A stretch of 21,464 nucleotides of DNA. Origin: Dissophora ornata (lineage: Eukaryota > Mortierellomycota > Mortierellomycetes > Mortierellales > Mortierellaceae). The notes under the pieces are model-generated. The model did not search any database. It worked only from the letters and a program-made list of their open reading frames with translations, and was not told the DNA's origin. The translations under genes and the position numbers were made by a program. Positions within the stretch are counted from its first letter, which is position 1, and the number at the start of each line of letters is the position of its first letter. The DNA is taken from positions 1 to 21,464 of the forward strand of contig MU617151.1 in the NCBI GenBank assembly GCA_025201705.1, in the 5' to 3' direction. Below are positions 1 to 9,799 of the stretch, one piece after another.

Positions 1-913
1 AAGAGAAGAGAAGAGAAGAAAGAGGCTCGCTTTTATACTCTTCCGAGTCAAAGAAGCTTCCGGCTAGAATAGTGGCGCAAAAGAAAGCGCAATAAACAAG
101 CTCTGTGTATCGAAACGAGATGGATGGCGATCGATAATTATGAATAAACAGGAGCGATGCAGAGCTACAGCTTTGCATTTCGGTATCTTGGATCAGAAAG
201 CTAGGAGGATACACCAGTCAAAGCTAGCAACTGTGACGTCGATTTCTTTTTTATGCAAAGCTTTATTTGGTCCACTGGTACATATGACGAACGGTGTTGC
301 TACAAAGATATCATTGATTGCTCATTGGTCCAAAACAATGCCCGAATCCTGGCTCCCGGTTCTCTGGTTCCTGGCTCCTGGCTCCTGGGTTCCGGCTTGC
401 TCCTGCTGGCTTAGACGCGTCTCTGGGGTGGTGGGGGTGGTGGAGCTCCTCGTCTGAACGTAAATAAAATTGGAAGGAAAAGCGGAAAAGAAAAACGGTT
501 TCCGAGAAAGATCCGTCCTAGAGTTGGTCATCTGTTTTCTTCATCATCCAGCTATTCTGCCCACGGGTTGCCGCTCCGGACTCTGCGTGCGCGCTTATAG
601 TCTGTGTGTGTGCAAATTGTCCAGCCGCCCATCATCGATCATAGAGTACGAAAAACGCCTTCCCATTTTTTGCTTTCTCCTTTTGTCCTCGTCGCCACTT
701 TTTATCCCGTTATAAGGGTACGCCTGCTCTTCATCCAGCCAGAAAGCCAGAAAGGCAATTCCAGCAAGTAATGCGCGCTGCTGATAACAAAACATACAAG
801 CCAATAATCCAAGCAGAACAAGCGACGCAAGCAAGCAACAACCAATAACACATGCACTTTTGCAGAAAATAATTAAGCAAGCCATCACAGACACTGCGAC
901 AACGTCTCCCAAC
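1..913. other. Intergenic stretch, no supported gene
   Basis: No open frame here shows a recognisable domain or a credible splice pattern. The left edge (1-24) is a short AAGAG-type simple repeat. Positions 345-410 hold imperfect direct repeats built on CCTGGCTC, followed by a G-rich patch at 424-445. Part of the right side is presumably the 3' UTR of the SR-protein gene that ends at 914. The nearest minus-strand AATAAA reads at 267-262, about 650 bp past that stop, so the transcript end is unclear. Confidence 0.6.
345..410. repeat. Imperfect CCTGGCTC direct repeats
   Basis: The element TCCTGGCTCC and close variants recur several times within about 65 bp, forming a degenerate tandem array. 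It is low-complexity DNA, and no terminal inverted repeats or target-site duplications were seen. Confidence 0.45.
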
Positions 914-1121
914 TTACCCGTAAGGGCTTGGGGAACGACCACGTCCAGAATCGCGGTAATACGGGGAGGGTGAGCGACCACGGTATCCACTTGGGCCACT
1001 TGGGCGATAAGGCGAACGCTGGCGATATCCTCCGCTGGGTCCTCCGTATCCACGATCGGGCGATCTAGAGTAACCTCGTCCACGGTAAGAATATTCATAG
1101 GGATCCCGTCCGCCGCCACCA

Positions 1122-1155
<34 letters not shown>

Positions 1156-2090
1156 CGTAGGGAACGGGAGAGCGACCGCGTCCATAGCGAGGAGGAGGAG
1201 GGGGTCCACGGCGATAGTCGCTATAAGGGGCTCCTCCATGGCGTCTCATATCAGGTCCGCTATAACAGGTAAGATTGCAAACAAAGCTCAGTCTTGTCGC
1301 TCTAGAGGAAGGAAAGAGGTGCAAGATGAAATACAATTCCAGGCCGCTTACCGACAGAATCTAGCCAGATGACCAGGTTCACCGCACTTGAAGCACTTTC
1401 CAGATTTGACATCCATGCCCTTCTCCCTCGCCTCTGGGCACTCTCTGGCCCAATGGCCGGTCTGGTTGCAAAGGAAGCACCCACTTCCAGGGCCACCGGA
1501 GCGTCTAGACCACTCCACTGAGATCTTGTTACCATCCAGTTCATATCCATTCAGCTTGCTCACAGAGTCGTCGGCATCACGAGGATCCTGCAAGAGTGTG
1601 CGAGTGACCCTGTTAGTAACGACAAGGAGGGGATGATCACAGACGAACTGCAAACGGCACCAAGCGTGCGTGCGACTGGAATTACCTCGTATTCGACAAA
1701 GGCAAATCCTCCATGCTTCAGCTCCACGGAGACCAGACGACCATACTTCTCAAACTACGTACATATGTCAGATACAGATATATCGTAAGCTGGCTGCTGC
1801 CAGGAGCTGTTCGCATTTGCCTCCCAGTGGCTCTAGTTCATGAAGACATACCAATTCCTCGACATCGCGACGCTCTGTTCTTGCGCTCAGGTGTCCAACA
1901 TAGACCGTGGAATGAGTGCTGGCAGCAGCAGGAGGTGCGCCACCTTCGGCAGCTGCGCCAATGAGAAGGTATGCGAGTTATGCAAGTTAGGCGTCATTCT
2001 ATTGCGCTCAAAAGCTTCCGCTACCATCACCAAAGCTATTAGACATGTACCTTGAAGAGGGGGAGGGGGAGGCGGTGGCAGCGCTGACAT
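914..2090 (-). CDS. SR-type splicing factor: RRM, two CCHC knuckles, RS/RGG tail
   Basis: Probable nuclear pre-mRNA splicing regulator of 263 aa. Five exons join in frame: 2090-2051, 1952-1852, 1754-1686, 1587-1352, 1259-914. The introns are 92-98 bp and all GT-AG. A proline-rich start (MSALPPPPPPP) is followed by an RRM with RNP2 VYVGHL and RNP1 GGFAFVEY, at roughly residues 27-90. Then come two zinc knuckles: C-x2-C-x4-H-x4-C starting CFLCNQTGHW, and a second starting CFKCGEPGHL. The tail is rich in RGG, SPSP and RSPSP and includes a run of 16 glycines. One RRM followed by two knuckles is the order of plant RS2Z proteins; animal SRSF7 has a single knuckle. The gene diverges from the SMARCC-like gene over 256 bp. 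The TAA stop lies inside a GGGTAAGT donor-like sequence, so a longer or 3'-UTR-spliced isoform is possible. Confidence 0.85.
1109..1156 (-). repeat. Poly-glycine GGN trinucleotide run
   Basis: Sixteen consecutive glycine codons, mostly GGC and GGT, lie in the last exon of the SR-protein gene. Such GGN runs change length readily and may vary between strains. On the plus strand this creates an alanine/valine-rich shadow frame with no meaning. Confidence 0.8.
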
Positions 2091-2346
2091 TGAGTATGGC
2101 TCTGATGAAGGTTGGTGATGTGGTGTTGTTTATGTGAGATGTGAATACGTCGAGAAAGACGATGTCCCAGGGGTATAACCCAAACACATTTAACCCTTAA
2201 CTATTTTTTTACTCGCAGACCTCTGTGGACTGCCGTCTCTTCACCATCACAACGCGCGCTGCCACACACACAATCTTGATTTCTTTGTTCTGACAGACAG
2301 ACACCCAACGCCGTCCTTTCGCCTGACCATCAACACGGTTCTCACC
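2091..2346. promoter_or_regulatory. Divergent promoter, SR factor / SMARCC gene
   Basis: Only 256 bp separate the two start codons, so both genes must draw their core promoters from here. A T-rich patch occurs at about 2200-2212. No clear TATA box was recognised in either direction. Confidence 0.6.
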
Positions 2347-5300
2347 ATGGCGGCTCGCAAATCGGGAGGATCTGACATCGCCTTCTACCACTCTCCAGAT
2401 ATCATTGCCCAATTCGATCACATCAAAGATGACCTAGCGCGTGATCTCCAAACAACGCAGGACGGGTCCGTCATCACGTTCTCTGGACAGGACTTGGCCC
2501 TCTTCATCCACGCCTTGCAACAGTTCCAGCAGGACGTCCTTGGCGCCCACAGCGCCCAGGCCTTCCCCGAAGCTCCTGCCAGGATCCCAGCCAAGTTGTT
2601 CAGAAGCAAGAACCTCACCACCAGCACCGCACTGTATAAAATTCTCATCACTGCTTATGAATATCGTCAGAGGCACGGCTGGGCAGACTGGGATCTCTCC
2701 AACCCTTCGAAGCAGAACCAATATGTCGCCATGGTCGGTCATATCCGTGAGGTGCTTGTCTCAAGCGGTCTTCTCAAGAACCCTTCCATCGTCTTTGCAG
2801 AGTCGGTTAACACAGAGGATCGCGAGGGTCTATCGTCGTCTATCATCAAACTCGGTGGTACGTGTGATTTGCAATTGCAAGGTGTCAGGGTCATGCGCCA
2901 CCAATTTCGCTATGATCCTCATATCTTATTCCTCAATTGAATTCCCCTTAGGAACAATTACTTCCGACGCTCAGAACGCTACACACATTGTACACCATTC
3001 TTCAGAGGAGCAGGAGAGTGCCGAGGGAGAGGAATGGCTCCGCACACTGGAAAAGAAGGATGGAAGAGTGTTTGTTCACCACTGGTATCACCCAGATTCT
3101 TACGACGAATGGGTAGTAGAATCCTCGGGTGAATATGTGGACCCAGAGCCCCTACCTCAGCACAGCGGAGTGTGGAACGTTTCGGTTCGTTGGGTCAAAG
3201 ATAGCGCCAAGTTCAATGAATGGGTGAACGAGGAGGATTACGAGCCTAACGCCCAGCGAGCGGGATCCGGCGCTGGATCATCTATTCAATCCAGCCAGCG
3301 ATACATAAGCAAGCGCGATAGCTCTGAGCGGGTCGAATCACACCCCAAGAGACTCAAGCGCAGCGGATCAGCAACGCCAATGGAGTCCGAAGAAACTAAG
3401 CATTCATCAGAAGATGCAACCATGGAGGAAGTTTCAGCTTCTATTGCTAGCTCTCAGGCAATAGAGAGCACATTCCCAGCTGATGTAGACTCTATGGAAG
3501 TTGACAAAGATGCCGAAGGCGAGACTAAAGCGGACGAGTCATCTACAAAAGGAACCGAGACTAAGGACACGAGCGTGGCGGATAAAGATTCTAACAGGGG
3601 AAGTGCCCCACCAGAGAACGAAGAAGCATTGACACAGGCTGAAGCAGACCGGTTCAAATTGGAGGAGGAGGCTGGTCGGTATCTCTCTCGACAGACACAG
3701 GAGGTTATCATCCCATCCTACGCCGCGTGGTTCTCTCTCTCAAAGATCCATGAGATCGAGCACAAGTCCCTGCCAGAGTTCTTCAATCTCAAGAACCGCA
3801 GCAAGACCCCGACAGTTTACAAGGACTATCGCGACTTTATGATCAACACCTACCGCTTGAACCCGTCTGAATATCTTACCGTCACCGCCTGCAGGAGAAA
3901 TTTGGCCGGAGATGTCTGTGCCATCATCAGAGTTCATTCCTTTTTGGAGCAATGGGGACTGATCAACTATCAGGCATGTTCCGGGTACTTATCAGCCCTA
4001 TGTCGCTTTTTTCACGATCATGACTTTATTTTAACACACTGGTCTTTCGTCGTTTTCAGGTTGACCCAGATACCCGCCCCTCAACGGTTGGGCCGGCCTT
4101 TACTGGACATTTCCGCGTGACAGCAGATACCCCACGGGGACTGCAGCCATTCCTCCCAAACGTGGCGGCTCCAACGGCTGCGCAGGCAAACGGTGAACTC
4201 AAGGCTGTCAACGGCGCTAAGCAGGAGTCGAACCTGGAGCTTAGACGTAACATCTTCAGTAACGGCACAGCACCAGCAACCAAAGATGGTGAGGATGCCG
4301 CCGAGAAGAAGCAGAGATTCAACTGCTTCACCTGTGGCACTGACTGCACCAAGGTCCGCTACCATAGCATCAAGACCAAGAATTTTGAACTCTGCTCCAA
4401 TTGCTACCTCGAGGGTCGTTTCCCATCGACCATGTCCTCTGGAGACTTTATCAGGCTTAACGCTCAACATTTCAAACAAGCCACTGACGACGCATGGTCT
4501 GACCAGGAGACACTGTTGTTGTTGGAGGGACTTGAAATGTTTGACGAAGATTGGAACCAGGTGGCAGACCATGTCGGAACTCGGAGCCGGGAGCAGTGTA
4601 TCCTCCACTTCTTGCAGCTGCCAATCGAAGATCCATATCTCGGAGGTCAAACAGAACGCGAACTGGGACCTCTTCAATACCACCGCATCCCCTTCAGTCA
4701 AGCTGACAACCCCGTGATGAGTGTCGTGGCTTTCTTGGCCAGCGTCGTTAACCCTAGTGTTGCTGCAGCCGCAGCAAAGAGCGCACTCAAGGAGCTAGAG
4801 CAACTCAAGAACACATCGGAGAGCGAAAAGGGCGAGGCACACGGGGATGGATCGGAGTCGGCTAAGGAGACGGCCACTGCCGAGAGTCGGGACAAGACTC
4901 CAAAGGTTGAGCCCGAAGGTCAAGGCGCTGATGCTATGGATCTGGACAGGGCTAAGCAAAGCGAGGACGCTGAGATGAGCCATGATGGACTCTCTTCCAA
5001 ATCCGACTCGGAAATCGCAGGTGTCCCGCGCTCAACCTTGGAGAAGGCTGGAGCTGCTGCCCTAGGATCGGCCGCCGCAAAGGCCAAAGTTTTGGCTGAC
5101 AACGAGGAGCGTGAGGTTAAGAAGTTGGTCACTCAGGTTGTGGAGGCTCAGCTGAAGAAGATGGAGATGAAGTTGCAACAGTTCGACGAGCTGGAAAGTG
5201 TTCTCGAGATTGAAAAGAGGGAACTGGAGAGGCAACGTCAGCAGCTCTATCTGGATCGCTTGGCGATGAAGAAGAGTATCATGGCTATGCAGGAAAAGAT

Positions 5301-5493
5301 GATGATGGCGAGACAGACTGCCAACCCTCAGATTGTTGCCAACATCACGGTTCCCCCTGGCGGTGTGAATGGAACAGGTACGGCCTTCCAGCACGAGGTC
5401 ATTCTCCGCCAGCAGCAGGAGCAAGGCCAAGGAGCAGGACCACTGAGTCGGGACCCGAACGCTGAGGGTGTTGTTGTGATGCCCCTGCCATGA
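2347..5493 (+). CDS. SWI/SNF-RSC subunit (SMARCC / SWI3 / RSC8 family)
   Basis: Core scaffold subunit of a nuclear ATP-dependent chromatin-remodelling complex, 988 aa. Exons 2347-2857, 2952-3973 and 4060-5493 join in frame. The N-terminus (residues about 12-300) matches the animal SMARCC module: [13 protein letters not shown] near the start, then the chromo-like stretch [10 protein letters not shown] through [11 protein letters not shown] basic patch HPKRLKR near 305 is a likely NLS. Next come an acidic linker, SWIRM (about 422-530, with [10 protein letters not shown] and WGLINYQVDP), a ZZ zinc finger (about 598-640, CFTCGTDC and LCSNCY), SANT (about 656-702, starting [10 protein letters not shown]) and a C-terminal coiled coil (about 859-930). 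Intron 2 begins GC instead of GT, exactly inside the SWIRM motif. AATAAA follows at 5565. The family assignment is secure; which complex it serves (SWI/SNF or RSC) cannot be told. Confidence 0.93.
3974..4059 (+). other. GC-AG intron in the SMARCC-like gene
   Basis: The 86-bp intron has donor CAG|GCATGT and acceptor TTTTCAG|GTTGAC. Joining at GC gives the conserved SWIRM run INYQVDP in frame. The nearest GT alternatives add 4 or 11 nt and shift the frame, so GC is the only donor seen that keeps the protein. Confidence 0.85.
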
Positions 5494-5564
5494 GAAGAAT
5501 AGCGAGTATACACAAGACGCGCCCTTTAATTCTTTCTGCTTTTGTTCGTATGTCATACTTTTTG

Positions 5565-5570
5565 AATAAA
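5565..5570 (+). terminator. Poly(A) signal AATAAA
   Basis: A perfect AATAAA lies 72 bp after the SMARCC-like stop codon, followed at once by an A run. Confidence 0.7.
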
Positions 5571-5990
5571 AAAATCGCAAATTTCATCTGTAAACCAGTG
5601 CATGTGCATGTGAATCCTGCACGCATGCAGGCATTTGTGTGACCCTATGGAGTGGGAATACGACCACCCTGCCAGGCCAGATCCTCTTGCATCGTTACAT
5701 CATACGTCTTCCGTTTCGCTCGTCTGCTGGTCGTCTGATCCGACTGGGGGGACGATTGGAATTGCAAAATTGCAATCAGAACTGACAGAAGGCGTTTCCG
5801 TTCCCTCATTTTTTGTTCCAGGAGTTGAGGAAATCTCGCCCATTTCTGATCACGGAGCATTTCAGAACGCGCTCTTTATTCTCTCTAGAATATAAATCTT
5901 CTCTTCCTAACCCGCATTCCCTTCTCTTGTTTCAATTAATTTTCGCGTCGAATATCCTTTCACTTCCCACAATCCCCCTCTCACCCCCCC

Positions 5991-5997
5991 TATATAA
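5991..5997 (+). promoter_or_regulatory. TATATAA box just before chitin deacetylase
   Basis: TATATAA sits in a C-rich context only 17 bp before the first in-frame ATG (6015). A start of transcription about 30 bp downstream would fall after that ATG and before the next one at 6057. Confidence 0.5.
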
Positions 5998-6014
5998 CCC
6001 CCAAGAGTAATAAA

Positions 6015-7833
6015 ATGGCACAAACTAAATCTCAGAAAAAGACGACAGCCGTAACTATGCTCGGCTCCATTGCCTTGATTATGGCAGTGATCTCGTCCTC
6101 CAGCAACATCGTCGCCGATGCCGCGCCCAACAAGATCCCCCACAAAGCCGACTCTTCGCACCCAAATGGTTCTAGCCCCTGGCCCAAGTATGGCGAGCGG
6201 CCCGACACAAATACACCCGAGGTTAAGGCCTGGGTGAAACTGGTGGACTGGTCCAAGGTTCCAAAACTGCCCGTGCGTAAGGTCGAATCACCCGGCGATG
6301 CACCAACGTGTCCCGGACACGATGTGCCCAAAAGTGATTGCTGGTGGACTTGCACAGGTTGCTTCGTACCTGACGATATTGTGGACTGTCCCCAAAAGAA
6401 TCAATGGGGATTAACTTTTGATGATGGTCCACAGCCCGGCACAACTGAGGACTTGTTGGACTTGTTGAAGGAGAAGAATGTGACAGCGACGTTCTTTGTG
6501 ACAGGAATGAAGTCTATGATGGCGCCTTGGCTATTGCAGGATACGATTGATCAAGGCCACCATCTGGCAAGTCATAGTAAGTTGCCGCTTATAGATATGA
6601 TCCTTGTTATTGAAGACAGCGGAGGAGTTTTCGGTCCTCGATCTACGCGTTCCTGAGGTATGTTTAATGACCTTTCGACGCGTCTTCGATTTTTTTTCCC
6701 CTTCATTTTCCACGAACAGCCTGGTCACACTCAGGAATGACGACGTTGACCAACGAAGAGGTCGTCGCTGAGCTCAAGTGGACGGAGAAATACATTTATG
6801 ATCACACTGGATACAAGGTCAAGTACTACCGCCCACCATATGGTAAGTTTTTCTCTTTTTCTTGCTATTTTCAGCGCTTCCAAGTTCTATACTACCGTTG
6901 TTGCCATGCCGCAAACACACATCCCATCGTAAAACGAGAACGTATACCCCCAGTTACATCAACTCGTCGTTCTGTATTATGTTATTCCGTATTCCAAACA
7001 CAGCCGCTTTTTGAGAAGAATTTCCACATGTCCTCCTTCCCCCCCACCCCACCCCTGATTTTAATCGCGTCCTAAACTACGCCTTTTGTCCTTGACTAAC
7101 AAACTATGGCCCCTGATTCCCAATCATATTGTCTAACGCGTCCTTATCGCCTATTACCCCCTTGTATGTACATTTTTTTTTTTTTAAAAAATAACCTTCA
7201 GGTGATGTGGATAATCGCGTCCGCGCCATCGCCCGCGAACTTGGTTTCAGGACCGTGATCTGGTCCAACGAGTGGGACACTCAGGACTGGCAACTCGAAG
7301 AGGACACGATCACATCCAAGCAAATCGTCGGCATCTTCAAAAAAGATCTCAAATCGCTCCCCAAGCGTGATAGAGGTGTCATCACCCTCGAGCATGACAG
7401 TGATCCAAAGATGATCGCCATGGCCCGCACGCTTTTGGACATGGGATTGATGAAGGGTATGAAGCCCATGGATATTGCACAGTGCCTTGGCGATAAGGTC
7501 GGTTATAACGCTGTCCCAGTACCGGATAACAAGCCTTCCGCCATGAATGTCACAAAGCCTGTTGGCAACGTGGAGAAGTTGCCGATGCCTAATAACACGA
7601 ACGGAAACACCGCCACCACGCAGCCGCAAAAGAAACCGGCGCCAAAGGATGCACCAAAGAAGGGGTCAAAGGATGAAACCACGAGCGAAGATCAGAATGT
7701 TCCAGGATCGGTCACGCAGGAGGCGATCAACTCGAAAAAGAAATCCTCCGGATCGGATCGATCGTCGCATTTAGCCGGTCTCTCGGTTGCGTGCTGGACT
7801 CTTGCAGCCGTCGCTGCTTCATTCGTGTTCTAG
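6015..7833 (+). CDS. Chitin deacetylase, NodB-type, probably GPI-anchored
   Basis: Removes acetyl groups from cell-wall chitin to give chitosan; carbohydrate esterase family 4. Exons 6015-6576, 6720-6842 and 7202-7833 join in frame to 438 aa. A signal peptide covers about residues 1-36, with likely cleavage after ADA. All NodB motifs are present: TFDDGP (134-139, metal Asp137), SHTWSH (metal His187 and His191), RPPYG (225-229), WDTQDW (253-258) and TLEHD (catalytic His293). Cysteines cluster before the catalytic domain. The C-terminus is a Ser/Lys-rich linker plus a hydrophobic tail ending AAVAASFVF, typical of a GPI signal, so the enzyme probably sits on the plasma membrane or wall. Intron 2 is 359 bp, long for this window. 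The start may be Met15 (6057), given the TATA position. AATAAA follows at 7929. Confidence 0.93.
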
Positions 7834-7928
7834 AAGACTTGGGTACACCCTGGGACCCAGACAAAAACAAAAAATATCGACCCAGTACAACATTCCCCTA
7901 AAACATTACGCGCTGGCAACTTGTGTTC

Positions 7929-7934
7929 AATAAA
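7929..7934 (+). terminator. Poly(A) signal AATAAA
   Basis: A perfect AATAAA lies 96 bp after the chitin deacetylase stop, in the 188-bp gap between two convergent genes. Confidence 0.65.
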
Positions 7935-8021
7935 ACATTATTCAAAACAACCCTGAACAGATAGGCATACGTTTTGTGTGGAATGATTTTTTTTTTTTAT
8001 ATTTTAAATTCATGATCGACC

Positions 8022-9516
8022 CTATTTGTTGGTTTGAAGGGACATTGCAATCGCCTGTTGCATCATCTCCCACTCTGCATCTTCATCCCCTCCTGTCTCC
8101 TCGAAACCTGTATCCTCGATCGAGAATCCAGGCGGAAGTGAAGAGTTATCGGCAGCAGCAGCAGTAGGAGGGGGGCCACCTAAACGATACCCTGCACCGC
8201 CAAACGTTGGTTGTTGCGCCCCTGACGCTGGGGCGTTCTCTGTCAGAGGCATTGTCGCGGCCATATCGTCGACTTCACACCTCGGCAAAAACGATGGTGT
8301 AGTGACTAGGACACTCTTGGACACCGGTGTGCGCCGTCCGTCCTTTTTCTCAGACTCTTCTTCAGTCTGATCTGCGCGTGTTCGCTTGTTGTTATTGTTG
8401 CTGTCATCAACTGCAGACGACGACGACGACAAATCTAATGATGGATTTGCCTTTTGCTGCGCTGCACGTTCGCGTTCCTCGATCCTCTGTCTCCGGATCC
8501 TTTCCATTTCTTGTCGCTCAGTAAGGAAGCCGGATGCACCAGTTGGCGTAGGCGCTGACGATGTAGCGACTGTTGTTGTTGTCGTTGTTTCCGCAGCGGG
8601 GGTTTCTTCTGGCATTGGCACAGGTTTTATCTCAGTGTTAGTCTCTGTAGTTGCAGGCTCGGTCTCGATCTTGTTCAGAGGGCGAACAACGAAGATAGAG
8701 TAGCCTTCCGCTTCCAATTGAGAGAGGGTCATGCCGAGATATGTTGCGGACATGTGCGTTGGCCGTGTAAGCATCGAGTTGAGGTCGTACCATCGCTGCG
8801 TCGACGGCCCAAACCGGCGTAGAGTGTACCAATGCTGATCCAAGTTGCAAATGAATCCGGCTTCGCGCCTAAACGAAAGCGAAGGGTCCAGGCGACGTAT
8901 TTTTTTTAAGTCATTTCATTTTTCTTCACTTGTTGACAGTATCAAAAAACAGCAGATAGAAAGAACTTACTCTGGCTCAGCTTTTGCGTCGCTGACCTCC
9001 TTTGCACCCCAAGGAATGATCTGGATATTCCAAATACTCAGGGCATGGCTGAGGACCTATATTTTTGTCCATCACCATAACGCAAGAACCGTTTTTAGTG
9101 ACCCTTGCACAGCCCTTTCATGCGACGCTGTCCTCGAAAAAAAAAGTAGTGTCTCTCACCTGAACTGAAAAGAATCCCGAGTCGTCCATGTTCTGACTGG
9201 TGACATCTCTTAATCCAACCCCAGTGTTGCCAAGCGCATCCTGTTCCTTTTGATCCAATTGACGCGCAAGTTCCGCCAGATCAATCGCTGTGAAGTAGGG
9301 TCCCTGCAGAAGCGCGTTCAGGCAGTGTTGAGCGCAGAGATTTCCTTCTTGCTAAAAGATGGGAGAGGAAAAGGAAAAAAAGGGGGGCGGGTTAGGAAAT
9401 GGTTTGCGGATACAATTCGGTTTTGTGAACATACGGGACGAGTGGGACAGAAGGCGATATTGAGTTTGCACCACGTTGCATACCCGCTCATGAAAGATAT
9501 AAGGAACCAAGTCCAT
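8022..9516 (-). CDS. Ataxin-3-like Josephin deubiquitinase
   Basis: Cysteine protease that trims ubiquitin chains, usually working with the Cdc48/p97 segregase. Exons 9516-9484, 9351-9160, 9056-8971 and 8868-8022 join in frame to 385 aa. The Josephin domain spans about residues 1-170. Catalytic Cys17 lies in QEGNLCAQHC, with oxyanion Gln12, His116 in DQHWYTL and Asn134 in YDLNSML, so the full set of active-site residues is present. The disordered tail has poly-Thr and poly-Asn runs but no polyglutamine tract. It carries an Arg-rich helix (about 222-238) resembling the region where human ataxin-3 has its p97-binding motif. FGGAGYRLGG (326-335) fits the SHP-box consensus F-x-G-x-G-x-x-L, and a ubiquitin-interacting motif ends the protein (about 364-382). 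The family call is secure; the SHP function is inference. Confidence 0.92.
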
Positions 9517-9799
9517 TGTGCGAGTCAATAGATAGGGTATGTAATTTGAGACGAAGGCAAAGGTTTAACGAGCGATGAGGAAAAGTGAATGGTGATGAAG
9601 GAATGGCAATGGAAGGAAAGGAATGGAGTTGAGGTCTCAAAGATATAAATGGTGGTGCCCACGCGTACGCTTCCAAATAAAGTGAGCGAATCGCAAAGCA
9701 GAAAATGAAAATACACGTCCTCAGTAGTGCTCTTTTCTTTCCATCCTCTTCTCTTCTCTCTTCCCTCCCTGCTATTCCACCTCTGCAGTACGCTTAACC
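9517..9799. promoter_or_regulatory. Divergent promoter, Josephin DUB / Nudix gene
   Basis: The two ATGs are 283 bp apart. TATAAAT reads on the plus strand at 9644-9650, about 150 bp before the Nudix start, and ACGCGT occurs at 9661. The Nudix side is pyrimidine-rich. Confidence 0.55.

Larger units (their letters stand above)
5494..6014. other. Intergenic: SMARCC 3' UTR and chitin deacetylase promoter
   Basis: The first part carries the SMARCC poly(A) signal. A tandem 8-mer AATTGCAA occurs twice head to tail at 5760-5775. The right end is pyrimidine-rich and finishes in a TATATAA box at 5991. No gene is supported. Confidence 0.6.

Noticed and set aside
424..445. Possible G-quadruplex
   Set aside because: Only two runs of three or more G are present; the rest are GG pairs, so no canonical four-run motif.
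140..457. 105-codon plus-strand frame
   Set aside because: No domain, no splice support and low-complexity repeats inside; consistent with a chance frame.
595..1239. 214-codon minus-strand frame rich in alanine and valine
   Set aside because: It is a shadow of the SR gene's glycine/RS exon in another frame; its composition comes from the GGN repeat.
6577..6656. Read-through of chitin deacetylase exon 1 to a stop at 6656
   Set aside because: It would lose the metal-binding SHTWSH motif. A perfect GTAAGT donor and in-phase acceptor restore the motif.
8386..8703. Valine-rich plus-strand frame
   Set aside because: It is the antisense of the Thr/Asn/Ser-rich tail of the ataxin-3-like gene.
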